Assembly (NCBI GenBank): GCA_902363675.1
Contig: CABJAV010000027.1
Location: 1 to 37,150 of the forward strand
Source: Lachnospiraceae bacterium
Lineage (GTDB): Bacteria; Bacillota; Clostridia; Lachnospirales; Lachnospiraceae
DNA length: 37,150 nt
Direction of reading: 5' to 3'
Part shown: positions 17,621 through 25,243 of the stretch, piece after piece
How positions within the stretch are numbered: the first letter of the stretch is position 1
Layout of the letters: each line of letters begins with the position of its first letter
Notes under the pieces: model-generated
Told to the model about the DNA's origin: nothing
Seen by the model: only the letters and a program-made list of their open reading frames with translations
Database searches by the model: none
Position numbers and translations under genes: made by a program

Positions 17621-18409
17621 TTAGGATACCTTCTTAACTTTCAGTTTATAACAGAAATCCTTGTTATATGAAGAATATTTCATATATACTTTCTGTCCCT
17701 TCTTCAAAGAAACCTTTCTAATATTTTTCCAGCCTTCGCCACTGGCTAACTGTGTACTGGCGAGACACTTATACGAATTATTATATAACGCACAAGTCAG
17801 ACCGTAATAATGATCAATATCCGTATTCACTGCCTTAAATGTATATTTACCCTTGGACGGAGCTGTAAACACATAATAATCCTGATCATCCAACATCATA
17901 ATTCCATTATATGTAGTGTTCAGCTTTACCTTATCTGCGGAACCCTTGCTATTATTATTCTCGGTTTCCAGATTTTTAACCTTGTGCTCTACCACACGGA
18001 ACTTATAATACCATTGGTGATCCGAATCCGATGTAGAAGAAAAAATCAATTTGATTTTAGTGCCTTCTTTAAACGATAACATAGATGATGTCCACACACC
18101 ATCGGAGTAATGCACATCCTTATTCTCGTACAGCTTATCGTTGACAACAACCTTGAGCGGCAACCACCAGAATGTCGAATCAGAGACCTTGCCATTGTGC
18201 GTATAATATTGGCACGCGACCTCAATTGTTATATATCCGGTCGCAGGCATCTCATATACATACTCCTGCGAGGATCCACCCGGCAAGGCCATCTCATACC
18301 AATCATTTCCATCCACCAGAGTTGTTTCCGCCTTAACCTGCTCGGTAGGCAGCAAAAAAGCCGACAACAATATAGCCCCTGTCAATATCAAACTTACTAC
18401 TTTTCTCAT
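17621..18409 (-). CDS. Secreted beta-sandwich protein with pre-peptidase-like (PPC) domain
   Basis: This is a 262-residue protein with an N-terminal signal peptide (MRKVVSLILTGAILLSAFLL, cleavage likely after VKA). Two beta-sandwich halves follow; the second has the sequence pattern of a bacterial pre-peptidase C-terminal domain (ADKVKLNTTYNGIMMLDDQD, YYVFTAPSKGKYTF, KGQKVYMKYSS). No catalytic motif is visible, so it is likely an adhesive or binding protein. AAAGGAGG lies 6 bases before the ATG, and a TATAAT lies about 20 bases further upstream at the end of the intergenic region. Confidence 0.75.
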   Translation of the reverse strand: MRKVVSLILTGAILLSAFLLPTEQVKAETTLVDGNDWYEMALPGGSSQEYVYEMPATGYITIEVACQYYTHNGKVSDSTFWWLPLKVVVNDKLYENKDVHYSDGVWTSSMLSFKEGTKIKLIFSSTSDSDHQWYYKFRVVEHKVKNLETENNNSKGSADKVKLNTTYNGIMMLDDQDYYVFTAPSKGKYTFKAVNTDIDHYYGLTCALYNNSYKCLASTQLASGEGWKNIRKVSLKKGQKVYMKYSSYNKDFCYKLKVKKVS

Positions 18410-18612
18410 AACGTCCTCCTTTTTATCATTATAGCTATAACTATACTACAACTTGTGCTTTTCGCCAACCTTTCTTTATATTTCTTGCTGCTTCTTTACT
18501 GCATTCTTGGCAGTTACCTTAACACAATATCCGGACATAGAGAGTCTCTGAAAGTGTTGATAAAATGGGGATTTCTTGAAATAATATAGGGATAGAATTA
18601 CTTGGTAAGTAA

Positions 18613-18747
18613 CAAAGAAAAAACAAAGTAGAAATAGACTTCTATGTTCCATCTGAAGAAGCAACCCTTGATTATGATGGGATTCAGATTGAGGTTGTCC
18701 CGATATGGAAATGGTTGTTAGATCATTATGACGTAAGCGCAAAATGA
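18613..18747 (+). pseudogene. C-terminal fragment of an unidentified protein
   Basis: After a stop at 18610 the plus strand reads VEIDFYVPSEEATLDYDGIQ and on to IWKWLLDHYDVSAK before a TGA. Codon usage and a natural-looking end suggest the tail of a real gene whose front has been lost. I do not recognise the family. It is the only gene-like sequence in the 18410-18868 gap, apart from the promoter region of the 17621 gene and a hairpin. Confidence 0.4.
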
Positions 18748-18775
18748 TTCGACGGATTGCATCTCCCTATACATT

Positions 18776-18810
18776 GACGGTGTGAATTTTTTCTGTAAAT
18801 TCACACCGTC
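18776..18810. repeat. Perfect 14-bp inverted repeat (hairpin)
   Basis: GACGGTGTGAATTT and AAATTCACACCGTC face each other across seven bases. It lies 58 bases beyond the stop of the minus-strand ATPase gene. There is no T-run on either side, so it may be an mRNA-stabilising hairpin rather than an intrinsic terminator. Confidence 0.6.
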
Positions 18811-18868
18811 TAGAGGGCTTGCGAGTGGAACCATAAAGTATAAACGCTATGCGATATCCTGGTTCTTA

Positions 18869-20527
18869 CTACATTACAAGACATTCTTTTTTATAAAAGG
18901 CAATACCATATCGAATCACTTTCTTAAAACCATCCTGTTCAATTTTAGTTGCATATTTTTTCTCTTCGATCTGTTGTAAAGCTTTATAGCATTCGTCTGC
19001 CAAACAATCCTTATTTTTTGCAATCTTCAATTCGATAACAATGGCTCTCCGAAGCTTTCGATCCTTAATTACCAGATCTGATCGTCCCAATCCGTTCTCA
19101 TAGTTAGACTCAACAATATACCCGGCGTTGGCAAATAATCCGGCAACAAATGCATGATAAAAGCTTTCCGCGTAGTCATGATAACTGATCGTATTAAAAA
19201 GCAGATCGGATAGAATTTCTGTAAGTTTGTCCGCATCTTCATTCCATAAAGCTTCAAATAGCGAACTCCTGTTGCTTCGCGCAAGTGAATCCGAAAACCA
19301 TTCTGTTACGCTTTTTTGAAAAATAGACATCACTTCATGATTTGGAATCTTAAGAAGCGTTTCCGATAAATTATGCGTACTGCCCACCTTCGTAAGATAT
19401 CCTGTAAGATATAATAAACTCCAAAGATTCTGTTCCGAAGATGTGAGTACATTATAAGTAAGATTTTCTTCGATTGCTTCGCTAATTGTTCCACCATTTA
19501 GTAATGTTTCGAATTTTTCGGTCACATCAAAATCAGTCCGTTCCAAAAAAGTGCGAATAACAGAATTGTCGCTTGTATGTTCCCAAAAATTCTCAGGCTC
19601 CTGAGTACCGGTTGCCATCACCTTTTGAATATAATTAAGCACATCCCATGGACAATAAATATCTAAATTTCCGAAATGATAGCCATCGTACCACTTTTGA
19701 ATGACGGCAGCGCATGCTTCGCAATGTGTATCTGTAAGAAGCTTTGTAACTTCCGGTTGCGTAAAACCGAAAAATTCATTGTATCGATTGTCGGAAATTG
19801 TATCGGTAATAAAATTATTGGTACCGGTAAAAATACTCTCCTTTGTAATGCGAAGGCATCCGGTAATGACTGCAAATTTTAAAAATTCGTTATCTTTTAA
19901 TGCAGTACCAAGCAAGGGACTTATAATCTCAAGCATTTGATCATAATAGCCTTTGGAATCCGCTTTTGCAATCGGGACATCATATTCGTCAAGAAGCAGA
20001 ATAACCGGCTTATGATAATATTGAGCCATAATTCGGGTTAAAAAAGATAGTGATTTCTTAATTTCTGCAGTTGTAGCCCGGTTGTCTTTCAATCGTTCAT
20101 AAATAGATCTGTCACTGGCATCCATCCGATCCCAATCAAGCAAATAGGAATGTTGTTTAAACAGATCTGCCAATTCAGCCGTTAACATATCATAAGCAGA
20201 TTCAAATTTGAGGCCATCAATATTTTTCAATGTCAGAAAAATGACAGGACATTGATTCATCCATTCCGCACATAAGGATTTATTCCCTGCTATATATAAT
20301 CCATCAAAAAGTGCCCGACTATCTTTACGAATATCAAAAAAATCTGCCAACATGCACATTGCCAATGTCTTGCCAAATCGTCTTGGACGGGTAATTAAAG
20401 TTCCCTTGGACAAATTATTTTGAAGCAGATTCTCAATGAGACCGGTTTTATCAATATAATAGTAATGATTCTTTCGAATTTCTGTGAAATTGCTCATTCC
20501 GATTGGAAGAGTTATTTTGTTCTCCAT
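18869..20527 (-). CDS. AAA-ATPase-like / PD-(D/E)XK nuclease family protein
   Basis: This 552-residue protein begins with the family signature LPIGMSNFTEIRKNHYYYID. A Walker A-like RPRRFGKTLAM sits at residues 48-58 and a Walker B ILLLDEYD near residue 180. The C-terminal part (GRSDLVI ... AIVIELKIAK) carries the D...ExK core of a PD-(D/E)XK nuclease fold. These AAA-ATPase_like/PDDEXK_9 proteins are abundant in gut Bacteroidetes and Clostridia, have no settled function and are often near mobile or defence genes. AAGGAGG lies 7 bases before the ATG. It is a single gene with no linked partner. Confidence 0.88.
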   Translation of the reverse strand: MENKITLPIGMSNFTEIRKNHYYYIDKTGLIENLLQNNLSKGTLITRPRRFGKTLAMCMLADFFDIRKDSRALFDGLYIAGNKSLCAEWMNQCPVIFLTLKNIDGLKFESAYDMLTAELADLFKQHSYLLDWDRMDASDRSIYERLKDNRATTAEIKKSLSFLTRIMAQYYHKPVILLLDEYDVPIAKADSKGYYDQMLEIISPLLGTALKDNEFLKFAVITGCLRITKESIFTGTNNFITDTISDNRYNEFFGFTQPEVTKLLTDTHCEACAAVIQKWYDGYHFGNLDIYCPWDVLNYIQKVMATGTQEPENFWEHTSDNSVIRTFLERTDFDVTEKFETLLNGGTISEAIEENLTYNVLTSSEQNLWSLLYLTGYLTKVGSTHNLSETLLKIPNHEVMSIFQKSVTEWFSDSLARSNRSSLFEALWNEDADKLTEILSDLLFNTISYHDYAESFYHAFVAGLFANAGYIVESNYENGLGRSDLVIKDRKLRRAIVIELKIAKNKDCLADECYKALQQIEEKKYATKIEQDGFKKVIRYGIAFYKKECLVM

Positions 20528-20673
20528 TTCGAAATCCTCCTTCGCAGCCTCTGCGATCTATGGTATTACAATACACATATAGTATAACAAACTTTTTCTT
20601 TATATGAAACAAAAGAATTTGAGTGCTCATTTTCACCCGATCCACAGCGGCGACCTCTTCATCGAAAACCAAT

Positions 20674-20691
20674 GCCGCTCTTTGGAGCGGC
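20674..20691. terminator. GC-rich hairpin GCCGCTC/GAGCGGC
   Basis: This is a perfect 7-bp stem with a TTTG loop, between the ATPase gene's upstream region and the IS4-type relic. It lacks a T-run. It may be the leftover terminator of a lost gene. Confidence 0.35.
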
Positions 20692-20705
20692 TAATCTAGT
20701 ATTAG

Positions 20706-21020
20706 TACCGACTATGGAGCGTTTACAAACAGGAAATCTATTCCCGCCTGATTCTGTACACTTTCGGCATTTTTATCGCAAACGAAGCGGCAGAAGAAAA
20801 CCGGAAAAAGAAACGGGATGGCAACAACAAGTATCTCTATGAACTTGACTTTTCTTCAGCATTAAAAACAGCCAGAAAGTTCTTCATGCGCAGGGATTCC
20901 GGCAGGCACATCGATATTATCCGGCTGATGATGCAATATGTCCACACAGTGAAAGACAGGTTCCGGCAGTTTCAACGGCCTCTCCGTGGAATCAGCGCAA
21001 TTCATTTTGGATATCGGTAA
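20706..21020 (+). pseudogene. IS4-family transposase, C-terminal remnant (copy 1)
   Basis: The frame reads KQEIYSRLILYTFGIFIANE, then KYLYELDFSSALKTARKFF, and ends RPLRGISAIHFGYR before TAA. This is the typical C-terminal part of IS4-family transposases, with the catalytic DDE core missing upstream. After the stop, the IS 3' end (to about 21170) is retained. A nearly identical piece is at 24047-24352, and the two bracket the first PARIS-like gene pair. Confidence 0.7.
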
Positions 21021-21170
21021 GTTCTGCAACTGAATATTCTTCTTTTTGGCAGATGAACAGCATCTGTCTTTTTGGTATACCTGTTTTTGGCTTTTTGAGT
21101 TCAAAATATCGGATATTTGACAACAACTGAGCTATCGAACAAAACTTCGAACAACTGGCTTAATGGCATT
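20865..21170 (+). repeat. 306-bp direct repeat, copy 1
   Basis: This segment recurs at 24047-24352 in the same orientation, without indels and with about seven substitutions counted by eye (about 98% identity). It contains the transposase tail and the IS right end. Confidence 0.92.
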
Positions 21171-21230
21171 ACCCCTTGTTTCAACAGTATCGGCAGGTTC
21201 ATAGATCTGCCTAACCAATAATATCCAGTA

Positions 21231-21578
21231 TTACTCCTCTTTACAATAATTTATTAATTTTTTTTCGATATAATTTAAAATAGTATCTTCTATATGACTT
21301 CTCTCTGTTTCAAAATCTTCCGCAGATTCGAATTCATCTTCTTGCATACTCACCAACTTTTCAAACTCACTTCTCAACGCAATCGCCGTGTGTTTCAAAT
21401 CTTCTTCAAATTTTTCTTCACCACAGTCCAATTGGCGCAGTCTCTCATCGTATCTTTCCTCTGAGGCAAATTCGTACCAGCCACTTCCAATCCCAGTTTC
21501 TTCTTCCATTACCAATGCACTGTCTTGTGCATTTACCAAATCATATAATTCATACTTTGAAAACAACTTATCACTCAT
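21231..21578 (-). CDS. Acidic 115-residue protein downstream of the first PARIS-like pair
   Basis: I do not recognise this family. The protein is strongly acidic, has no membrane segment, and is mostly helical (FEEDLKHTAIALRSEFEKLV, then a Glu-rich stretch and IEDTILNYIEKKLI). The ATG at 21578 is chosen because GAGGTG lies 6 bases upstream; the GTG at 21587 overlaps that site. It follows the AriB-like gene by 19 bases on the same strand and no terminator is visible between them, so it is probably the third gene of that operon. It could be a regulator, a trigger protein or an immunity factor; nothing in the sequence decides. Confidence 0.68.
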   Translation of the reverse strand: MSDKLFSKYELYDLVNAQDSALVMEEETGIGSGWYEFASEERYDERLRQLDCGEEKFEEDLKHTAIALRSEFEKLVSMQEDEFESAEDFETERSHIEDTILNYIEKKLINYCKEE

Positions 21579-21597
21579 ATCGCACACCTCATTAAAC

Positions 21598-22527
21598 TTA
21601 TACCCCCAGAGTATTAATTTTATCCTTGATATATGTTATTTCCGGCTCCATCAGATTATTATAAATAAAATAATGCACTAACTGGCTTCTTTTCAACTCC
21701 ATCTTCTTCCCCCAAATACATTGACTGTATTGTTCATTCCTACAAAAATCACATTGCTCTATCAATGCCTCTTTGCAACTTTTCTTTATTTCCGAAATAT
21801 TGTCATAAACTATTTTGGCAACTGTATATAGTAACCACTTTCCTCGAATAATACACCGATAATGTTCTTTCTTAATTTCATGTTCACTTGCAAATTCATC
21901 TAACTCATCAACTCTTTCCATGACCTGTTTTACGATCGTATTTCCCTCATGTTCTTCAAACAAATTTTCTGCGGTCATATCATAGCTAACTAATGTTGTA
22001 CGTTGATTTAATATTCCTTCCAAGGCCTGTAGACCAACATAATACAACTCCTTCACATGTTCTTCAATACCCTTTTTTGCAATTTCCAGTATATCCTCTG
22101 TAATCTCATCTTTTCTAGCCCCCGTAACTGCACTAATAAAATTTATCACTGAATTATCTGTACAAAAATGACTTTCATATGAATAATATTTCAAAATAAA
22201 AAGTCCTTTATATCCAGAATATGTTTCTTCTGAGTAATTACGATAATCGGCATCTATAATCCCTAAGAAAAATTTTTCCAACCGTGGATCTCGCTCTAAT
22301 AAAGTCTGAACATCTTCTACAATTTTTATTACTCCATCGCATCCAGGTTTATATTTATTATTCTCACTATTTATAATAACCTCACTGCATTTCACATTTA
22401 TCTTATTATCCGTTATTTTCTTATAAAACTCAACGTCATCTCCCCCTTCTACTATAACAAGAGGTTCTTCTGACATCAATGCTGCTGCTAGCAATGTTGA
22501 AATTTGATATTGTAATTCTTCTCCCAT
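21598..22527 (-). CDS. ariB: AriB-like TOPRIM protein (DUF4435), PARIS-like system 1
   Basis: This is a 309-residue protein. The TOPRIM-like active site is visible as VIVEGGDD (E27, D30, D31) and GIIDADY (D92, D94), the pattern of DUF4435 proteins. Near residue 105, YYSYESHF corresponds to the family's YSIEN segment. In PARIS, AriB is the nuclease effector held inactive by the AriA ATPase and released when a phage anti-restriction protein is sensed. I chose the ATG at 22527, two bases after the ATPase stop, as translationally coupled; the TTG at 22551 is less likely. The assignment as PARIS rather than a related ATPase/DUF4435 pair is probable, not certain. Confidence 0.72.
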   Translation of the reverse strand: MGEELQYQISTLLAAALMSEEPLVIVEGGDDVEFYKKITDNKINVKCSEVIINSENNKYKPGCDGVIKIVEDVQTLLERDPRLEKFFLGIIDADYRNYSEETYSGYKGLFILKYYSYESHFCTDNSVINFISAVTGARKDEITEDILEIAKKGIEEHVKELYYVGLQALEGILNQRTTLVSYDMTAENLFEEHEGNTIVKQVMERVDELDEFASEHEIKKEHYRCIIRGKWLLYTVAKIVYDNISEIKKSCKEALIEQCDFCRNEQYSQCIWGKKMELKRSQLVHYFIYNNLMEPEITYIKDKINTLGV

Positions 22528-22529
22528 TA

Positions 22530-23837
22530 TTACACCAGCTTTCTCAAACAATTCGTATGACCATCTGCAATTGATGGACTGTGAGTTGCCATTATTACCT
22601 GTGTTGATGGTAGATATTCTTCAAATAGATCTATCAACTTATTCTGCCATTTCATATTCAAAGACAACTCCGGCTCATCAATCAATACAATATTTCTGTT
22701 TTTTCCATCAATAAACAGACACGTCAACAATGTCAAAAGCTGTTTTTCTCCACTTGATAGTTCACCTAATCCGTGCTTAGTAACAAATTTTCCCTGATCA
22801 AATATTTCAATATCAACTCCTTCCCTGCTGATTTTCATTATTTTATCTTCTCTTGTATATTCGTTAAAAAAGTCACGTAGTAACAAAATACTTCTATATT
22901 TGACTATATCTTCCTTAATTCTTTGTAATATATTCAATAATAATAAGCATAAATATGAATTTTCTCTACTCTTCTCAATTATCTCCTCACAAGAAGATTT
23001 TTTTATTAAATTTAGTATCTCATTATCTGTTCCTTCTGGTATTTCTTCGATTGCAACCAAAATTAATGGATAGCACTCACACAAATCCTTTTCCAAAATT
23101 TCAACATTTTCATTTCTTATCTTCTTGCTCTCAATAACCTGCGATAAAGTTGCAAATAAAGCACTCTGTATATTTGTGGATGCACCATGCACAGCTCGTC
23201 TATAATTTATAATAATTGTATCTTCCATATCTGAAATGTCTACATTACTTCCACTCAAAACGATATGGGCATTTTCAAAATCTATGTTGTTTCTTCGAAG
23301 CCTTCCCTTTCGACTGTAATTTATATATTCAGCCAAATTATCCGCAAATGCTTTTTTCACAGCCATTCCTTTTTGTAAAAACACCTGTCTCCCCATTGCT
23401 GAACTATTAATATAATTAAAAATAACAGATGGTGATACTGATGCCTGCACATTAATTCTATCAACTCCCAATAACAAAGTTCTTTGTTCAACTAAACTAT
23501 CAAATTCACTCCAATCATAACTATAGTCATACATTTTTCTCATTATTCTGCGCTCAGATCCTTCTTCAACCGCAATAACGTCCTTTTTACATTCTTTTAT
23601 GCAAATTTGTTTTTGAATATTATCTTGTGATACTTCCATACGTACTTCGCTTACTTTATGATTAAAAAGTATTGCATCATCTTTCGAAAACAATGCATTC
23701 AAAATTTGTAATAATGTTGTTTTTCCGCAACCATTCTCTCCATATATAATAGTTACATTCTCGCTCGAAAATTCATATTCAATTATCTTTTGTGACGAAT
23801 GAAATCCTTTTATCCGTATTTTTAATATTTTAAACAT
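22530..23837 (-). CDS. ariA: AriA-like ABC-type ATPase, PARIS-like system 1
   Basis: This is a 435-residue AAA_15/RecF-like ATPase. Walker A is YGENGCGKTTLL (about 32-43), the ABC signature is LSSGEKQLLTLL, Walker B is IVLIDEPELSLN and the H-loop is MATHSP. The insert between them is helical without zinc hook, short for an SMC protein and typical of AriA/OLD-like ATPases. GGAGG lies 7 bases before the ATG. A TATAAT reads minus-strand at 23911-23916, but its -35 is weak. With the coupled DUF4435 gene it forms a sensor-effector pair of the PARIS type. Confidence 0.8.
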   Translation of the reverse strand: MFKILKIRIKGFHSSQKIIEYEFSSENVTIIYGENGCGKTTLLQILNALFSKDDAILFNHKVSEVRMEVSQDNIQKQICIKECKKDVIAVEEGSERRIMRKMYDYSYDWSEFDSLVEQRTLLLGVDRINVQASVSPSVIFNYINSSAMGRQVFLQKGMAVKKAFADNLAEYINYSRKGRLRRNNIDFENAHIVLSGSNVDISDMEDTIIINYRRAVHGASTNIQSALFATLSQVIESKKIRNENVEILEKDLCECYPLILVAIEEIPEGTDNEILNLIKKSSCEEIIEKSRENSYLCLLLLNILQRIKEDIVKYRSILLLRDFFNEYTREDKIMKISREGVDIEIFDQGKFVTKHGLGELSSGEKQLLTLLTCLFIDGKNRNIVLIDEPELSLNMKWQNKLIDLFEEYLPSTQVIMATHSPSIADGHTNCLRKLV

Positions 23838-24046
23838 GACTTTGCCTCCAAATACACTAATAATCTCTGCTTTTTTTCAAATATTACGATTGTTTCTTAA
23901 AATAAATATAATTATACCCCATAAGTTCTGCAAAATCTACCTTTCGAAATTATCATCCCAATTGTCTATTCTACAGCAACTCCTCCCGTCCATCAAATTT
24001 CTCTCCGCTATCTCAAACATGCGGCCGGGCTTCTGTACTTTCATTC

Positions 24047-24352
24047 AAAACAGCCAGAAAGTTCTTCATGCGCAGGGATTCCGGCAGGCACATCGATATT
24101 ATCCGGCTGATGATGAAATATGTCCACGCAGTGAAAGACAGGTTCCGGCAGTTTCAACGGCCTCTCCGTGGAATCAGCGCAATTCATTTTGGATATCGGT
24201 AAGTTCTGCAACTGAATATCCTTCTTTTTGGCAGATGGACAGCATCTGTATTTTTGGCATACCTGTTTTTGGCTTTTTGAGTTCAAAATATTGGATATTT
24301 GACAACAACTGAGCTATCGAACAAAACTTCGAACAACTGGCTTAATGGCATT
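24047..24352 (+). repeat. 306-bp direct repeat, copy 2, with IS4 transposase tail
   Basis: This is the second copy of the segment at 20865-21170. The transposase reading ends at 24202 (RPLRGISAIHFGYR, stop). Upstream of 24047 the two copies lose similarity completely, so this copy is shorter. The rest of the 23838-24415 gap holds the upstream region of the AriA-like gene and nothing else I can support. Confidence 0.9.
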
Positions 24353-24415
24353 GCCAATGGTTTCATGTCAGACACCTCTTGATCCCCTATGTTTTTTCCA
24401 AGCGAAATAAATTCT

Positions 24416-24447
24416 TTGACATATTAGTTATATAGTGTTAGTATAAT
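24416..24447 (+). promoter_or_regulatory. Plus-strand promoter of the putative antisense RNA
   Basis: TTGACA at 24416-24421 is followed at 17 bases by TAGTAT (24439-24444) or at 20 bases by TATAAT (24442-24447). It points into the small convergent locus and would start an RNA near 24456 with GGGTGCTACC. Confidence 0.6.
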
Positions 24448-24455
24448 TATAGAAA

Positions 24456-24540
24456 GGGTGCTACCGATAGACGGTTAGCCCAAGTAAATTAGTTTGACAA
24501 AAATGCCGCTTAGTTTACCAGACGTGGGCGGCTATTTTTG
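24456..24540 (+). ncRNA. Putative antitoxin RNA of a type I toxin-antitoxin locus
   Basis: An RNA of about 85 bases is predicted between the plus-strand promoter and the shared terminator. It holds no credible coding region with a ribosome binding site. Its 3' end is complementary to the last codons and 3' end of the toxin mRNA, which is transcribed from the other strand. The layout, two converging transcripts over a common terminator, is that of Fst/TxpA-like type I systems. The RNA itself is inferred from promoter and terminator only. Confidence 0.5.
24499..24539. terminator. Bidirectional terminator of the convergent locus
   Basis: AAAAAT-GCCGC pairs with GCGGCTATTTTT (one bulged base) around an 18-base loop. 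There are T-runs in both directions, so it can end both the plus-strand RNA and the toxin mRNA. The toxin stop codon lies within its arm. Confidence 0.7.
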
Positions 24541-24630
24541 TGTCTTGTTATTATCCTTACCAAAGGAATATCCGATTCCCAAGCAGGTTAAGCCAAAGCT
24601 TACTACTGCAATAAAGTCAACAATACTCAT
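24532..24630 (-). CDS. 32-residue hydrophobic peptide, putative type I toxin
   Basis: The peptide reads MSIVDFIAVVSFGLTCLGIG followed by YSFGKDNNKTQK: one membrane helix and a charged C-terminal tail, the build of small membrane toxins of type I systems. AAAGGAGG lies about 11 bases upstream, a very strong site for such a short frame. A minus-strand promoter (24744-24772), a structured leader of about 110 bases and a terminator complete the gene. Expression would depolarise the membrane unless blocked by the antisense RNA; this is inferred from the family type. No sequence homologue is claimed. Confidence 0.7.
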   Translation of the reverse strand: MSIVDFIAVVSFGLTCLGIGYSFGKDNNKTQK

Positions 24631-24743
24631 ATGGCTTAGCCCTCCTTTCCTTGGATTCCCTTACGGGTTTCTATGTAATCAGAGGGTCACAGTCCCTCTG
24701 CCGAAGGACTAACCGCCTACCATTATGGTAGCACCCATGAGCA

Positions 24744-24772
24744 ATTGTATCAGACAGAATTCAATTTATCAA
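24744..24772 (-). promoter_or_regulatory. Minus-strand promoter of the small toxin gene
   Basis: Read on the minus strand, TTGATA (24772-24767), 17 bases and TACAAT (24749-24744) are near consensus. The transcript would start about 24737 with GGGTGCTACC and run through a hairpin leader (CTACCAT-A-ATGGTAG, then AGAGGG/CCCTCT at 24681-24699) to the toxin. Confidence 0.7.
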
Positions 24773-24818
24773 TCTCTAAAATATTTTTACCACCCTTTAA
24801 TCTATCTGTTCAAATTCT

Positions 24819-25085
24819 CTATGCCAGAAGTGCATACTCACTATACGTAAACAGACAATCTGCCCCGCTGAACATCACAACTTGAATTGGGGACTTGGCC
24901 AAAAGTAAACATCTCATTGCAGTTGTTTTTTCTTCTGGATTTGTATTCTTATTCCAGCCCCAAACAGCAGAGCCACGTTTACGAAAATCTTTTATTACGC
25001 AAAAATTAGTATGACTATCTTGAAATCCTGCTAATTCTGGTTGAAATCTGGAATCCGTCTTGTATAAATCTTTATATTTACTCAT
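24819..25085 (-). CDS. Unidentified 88-residue protein
   Basis: I do not recognise this protein. It is soluble and slightly basic, with an aromatic centre (KDFRKRGSAVWGWNKNTNPE) and no visible motif. AAAGGAG lies about 10 bases before the ATG, which makes the start credible. It follows the large zinc-ribbon protein gene by 158 bases on the same strand and precedes the small toxin locus. It may be a separate gene rather than part of the upstream operon because the gap is long and A/T-rich. Confidence 0.6.
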   Translation of the reverse strand: MSKYKDLYKTDSRFQPELAGFQDSHTNFCVIKDFRKRGSAVWGWNKNTNPEEKTTAMRCLLLAKSPIQVVMFSGADCLFTYSEYALLA

Positions 25086-25243
25086 ATTTGTTCAACTCCT
25101 TTCTAAAATCATTATAATTTTTATAATCCCACAATCACAATGTTTTTGCAGGCCGACATTTCAAAATACATGTGAATAAATATAGGGAATTTCGGGTTTT
25201 TAACTTCTTTTTTCTTTTGCTTTTCCTGATATGAAATATTACA

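Larger units (their letters stand above)
24456..24736. repeat. Inverted repeat marking both transcript starts of the convergent locus
   Basis: GGGTGCTACC-GATAGA-CGGTTAG at 24456-24478 recurs inverted at 24709-24736 (CTAACCG ... GGTAGCACCC, with a longer spacer that also forms CTACCAT/ATGGTAG). Each copy begins just downstream of one of the two convergent promoters, so both RNAs would start with nearly the same sequence. Confidence 0.75.

Noticed and set aside
20862..21104. Minus-strand frame starting MNSKSQKQV, repeated at 24041-24286
   Set aside because: It is the opposite strand of the IS4-type transposase tail and is shared only because the DNA is duplicated; no ribosome binding site.
24494..24712. 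72-codon plus-strand frame across the small toxin locus
   Set aside because: It runs antisense through the toxin gene and terminator, starts without a ribosome binding site near the terminator and has no protein-like pattern.
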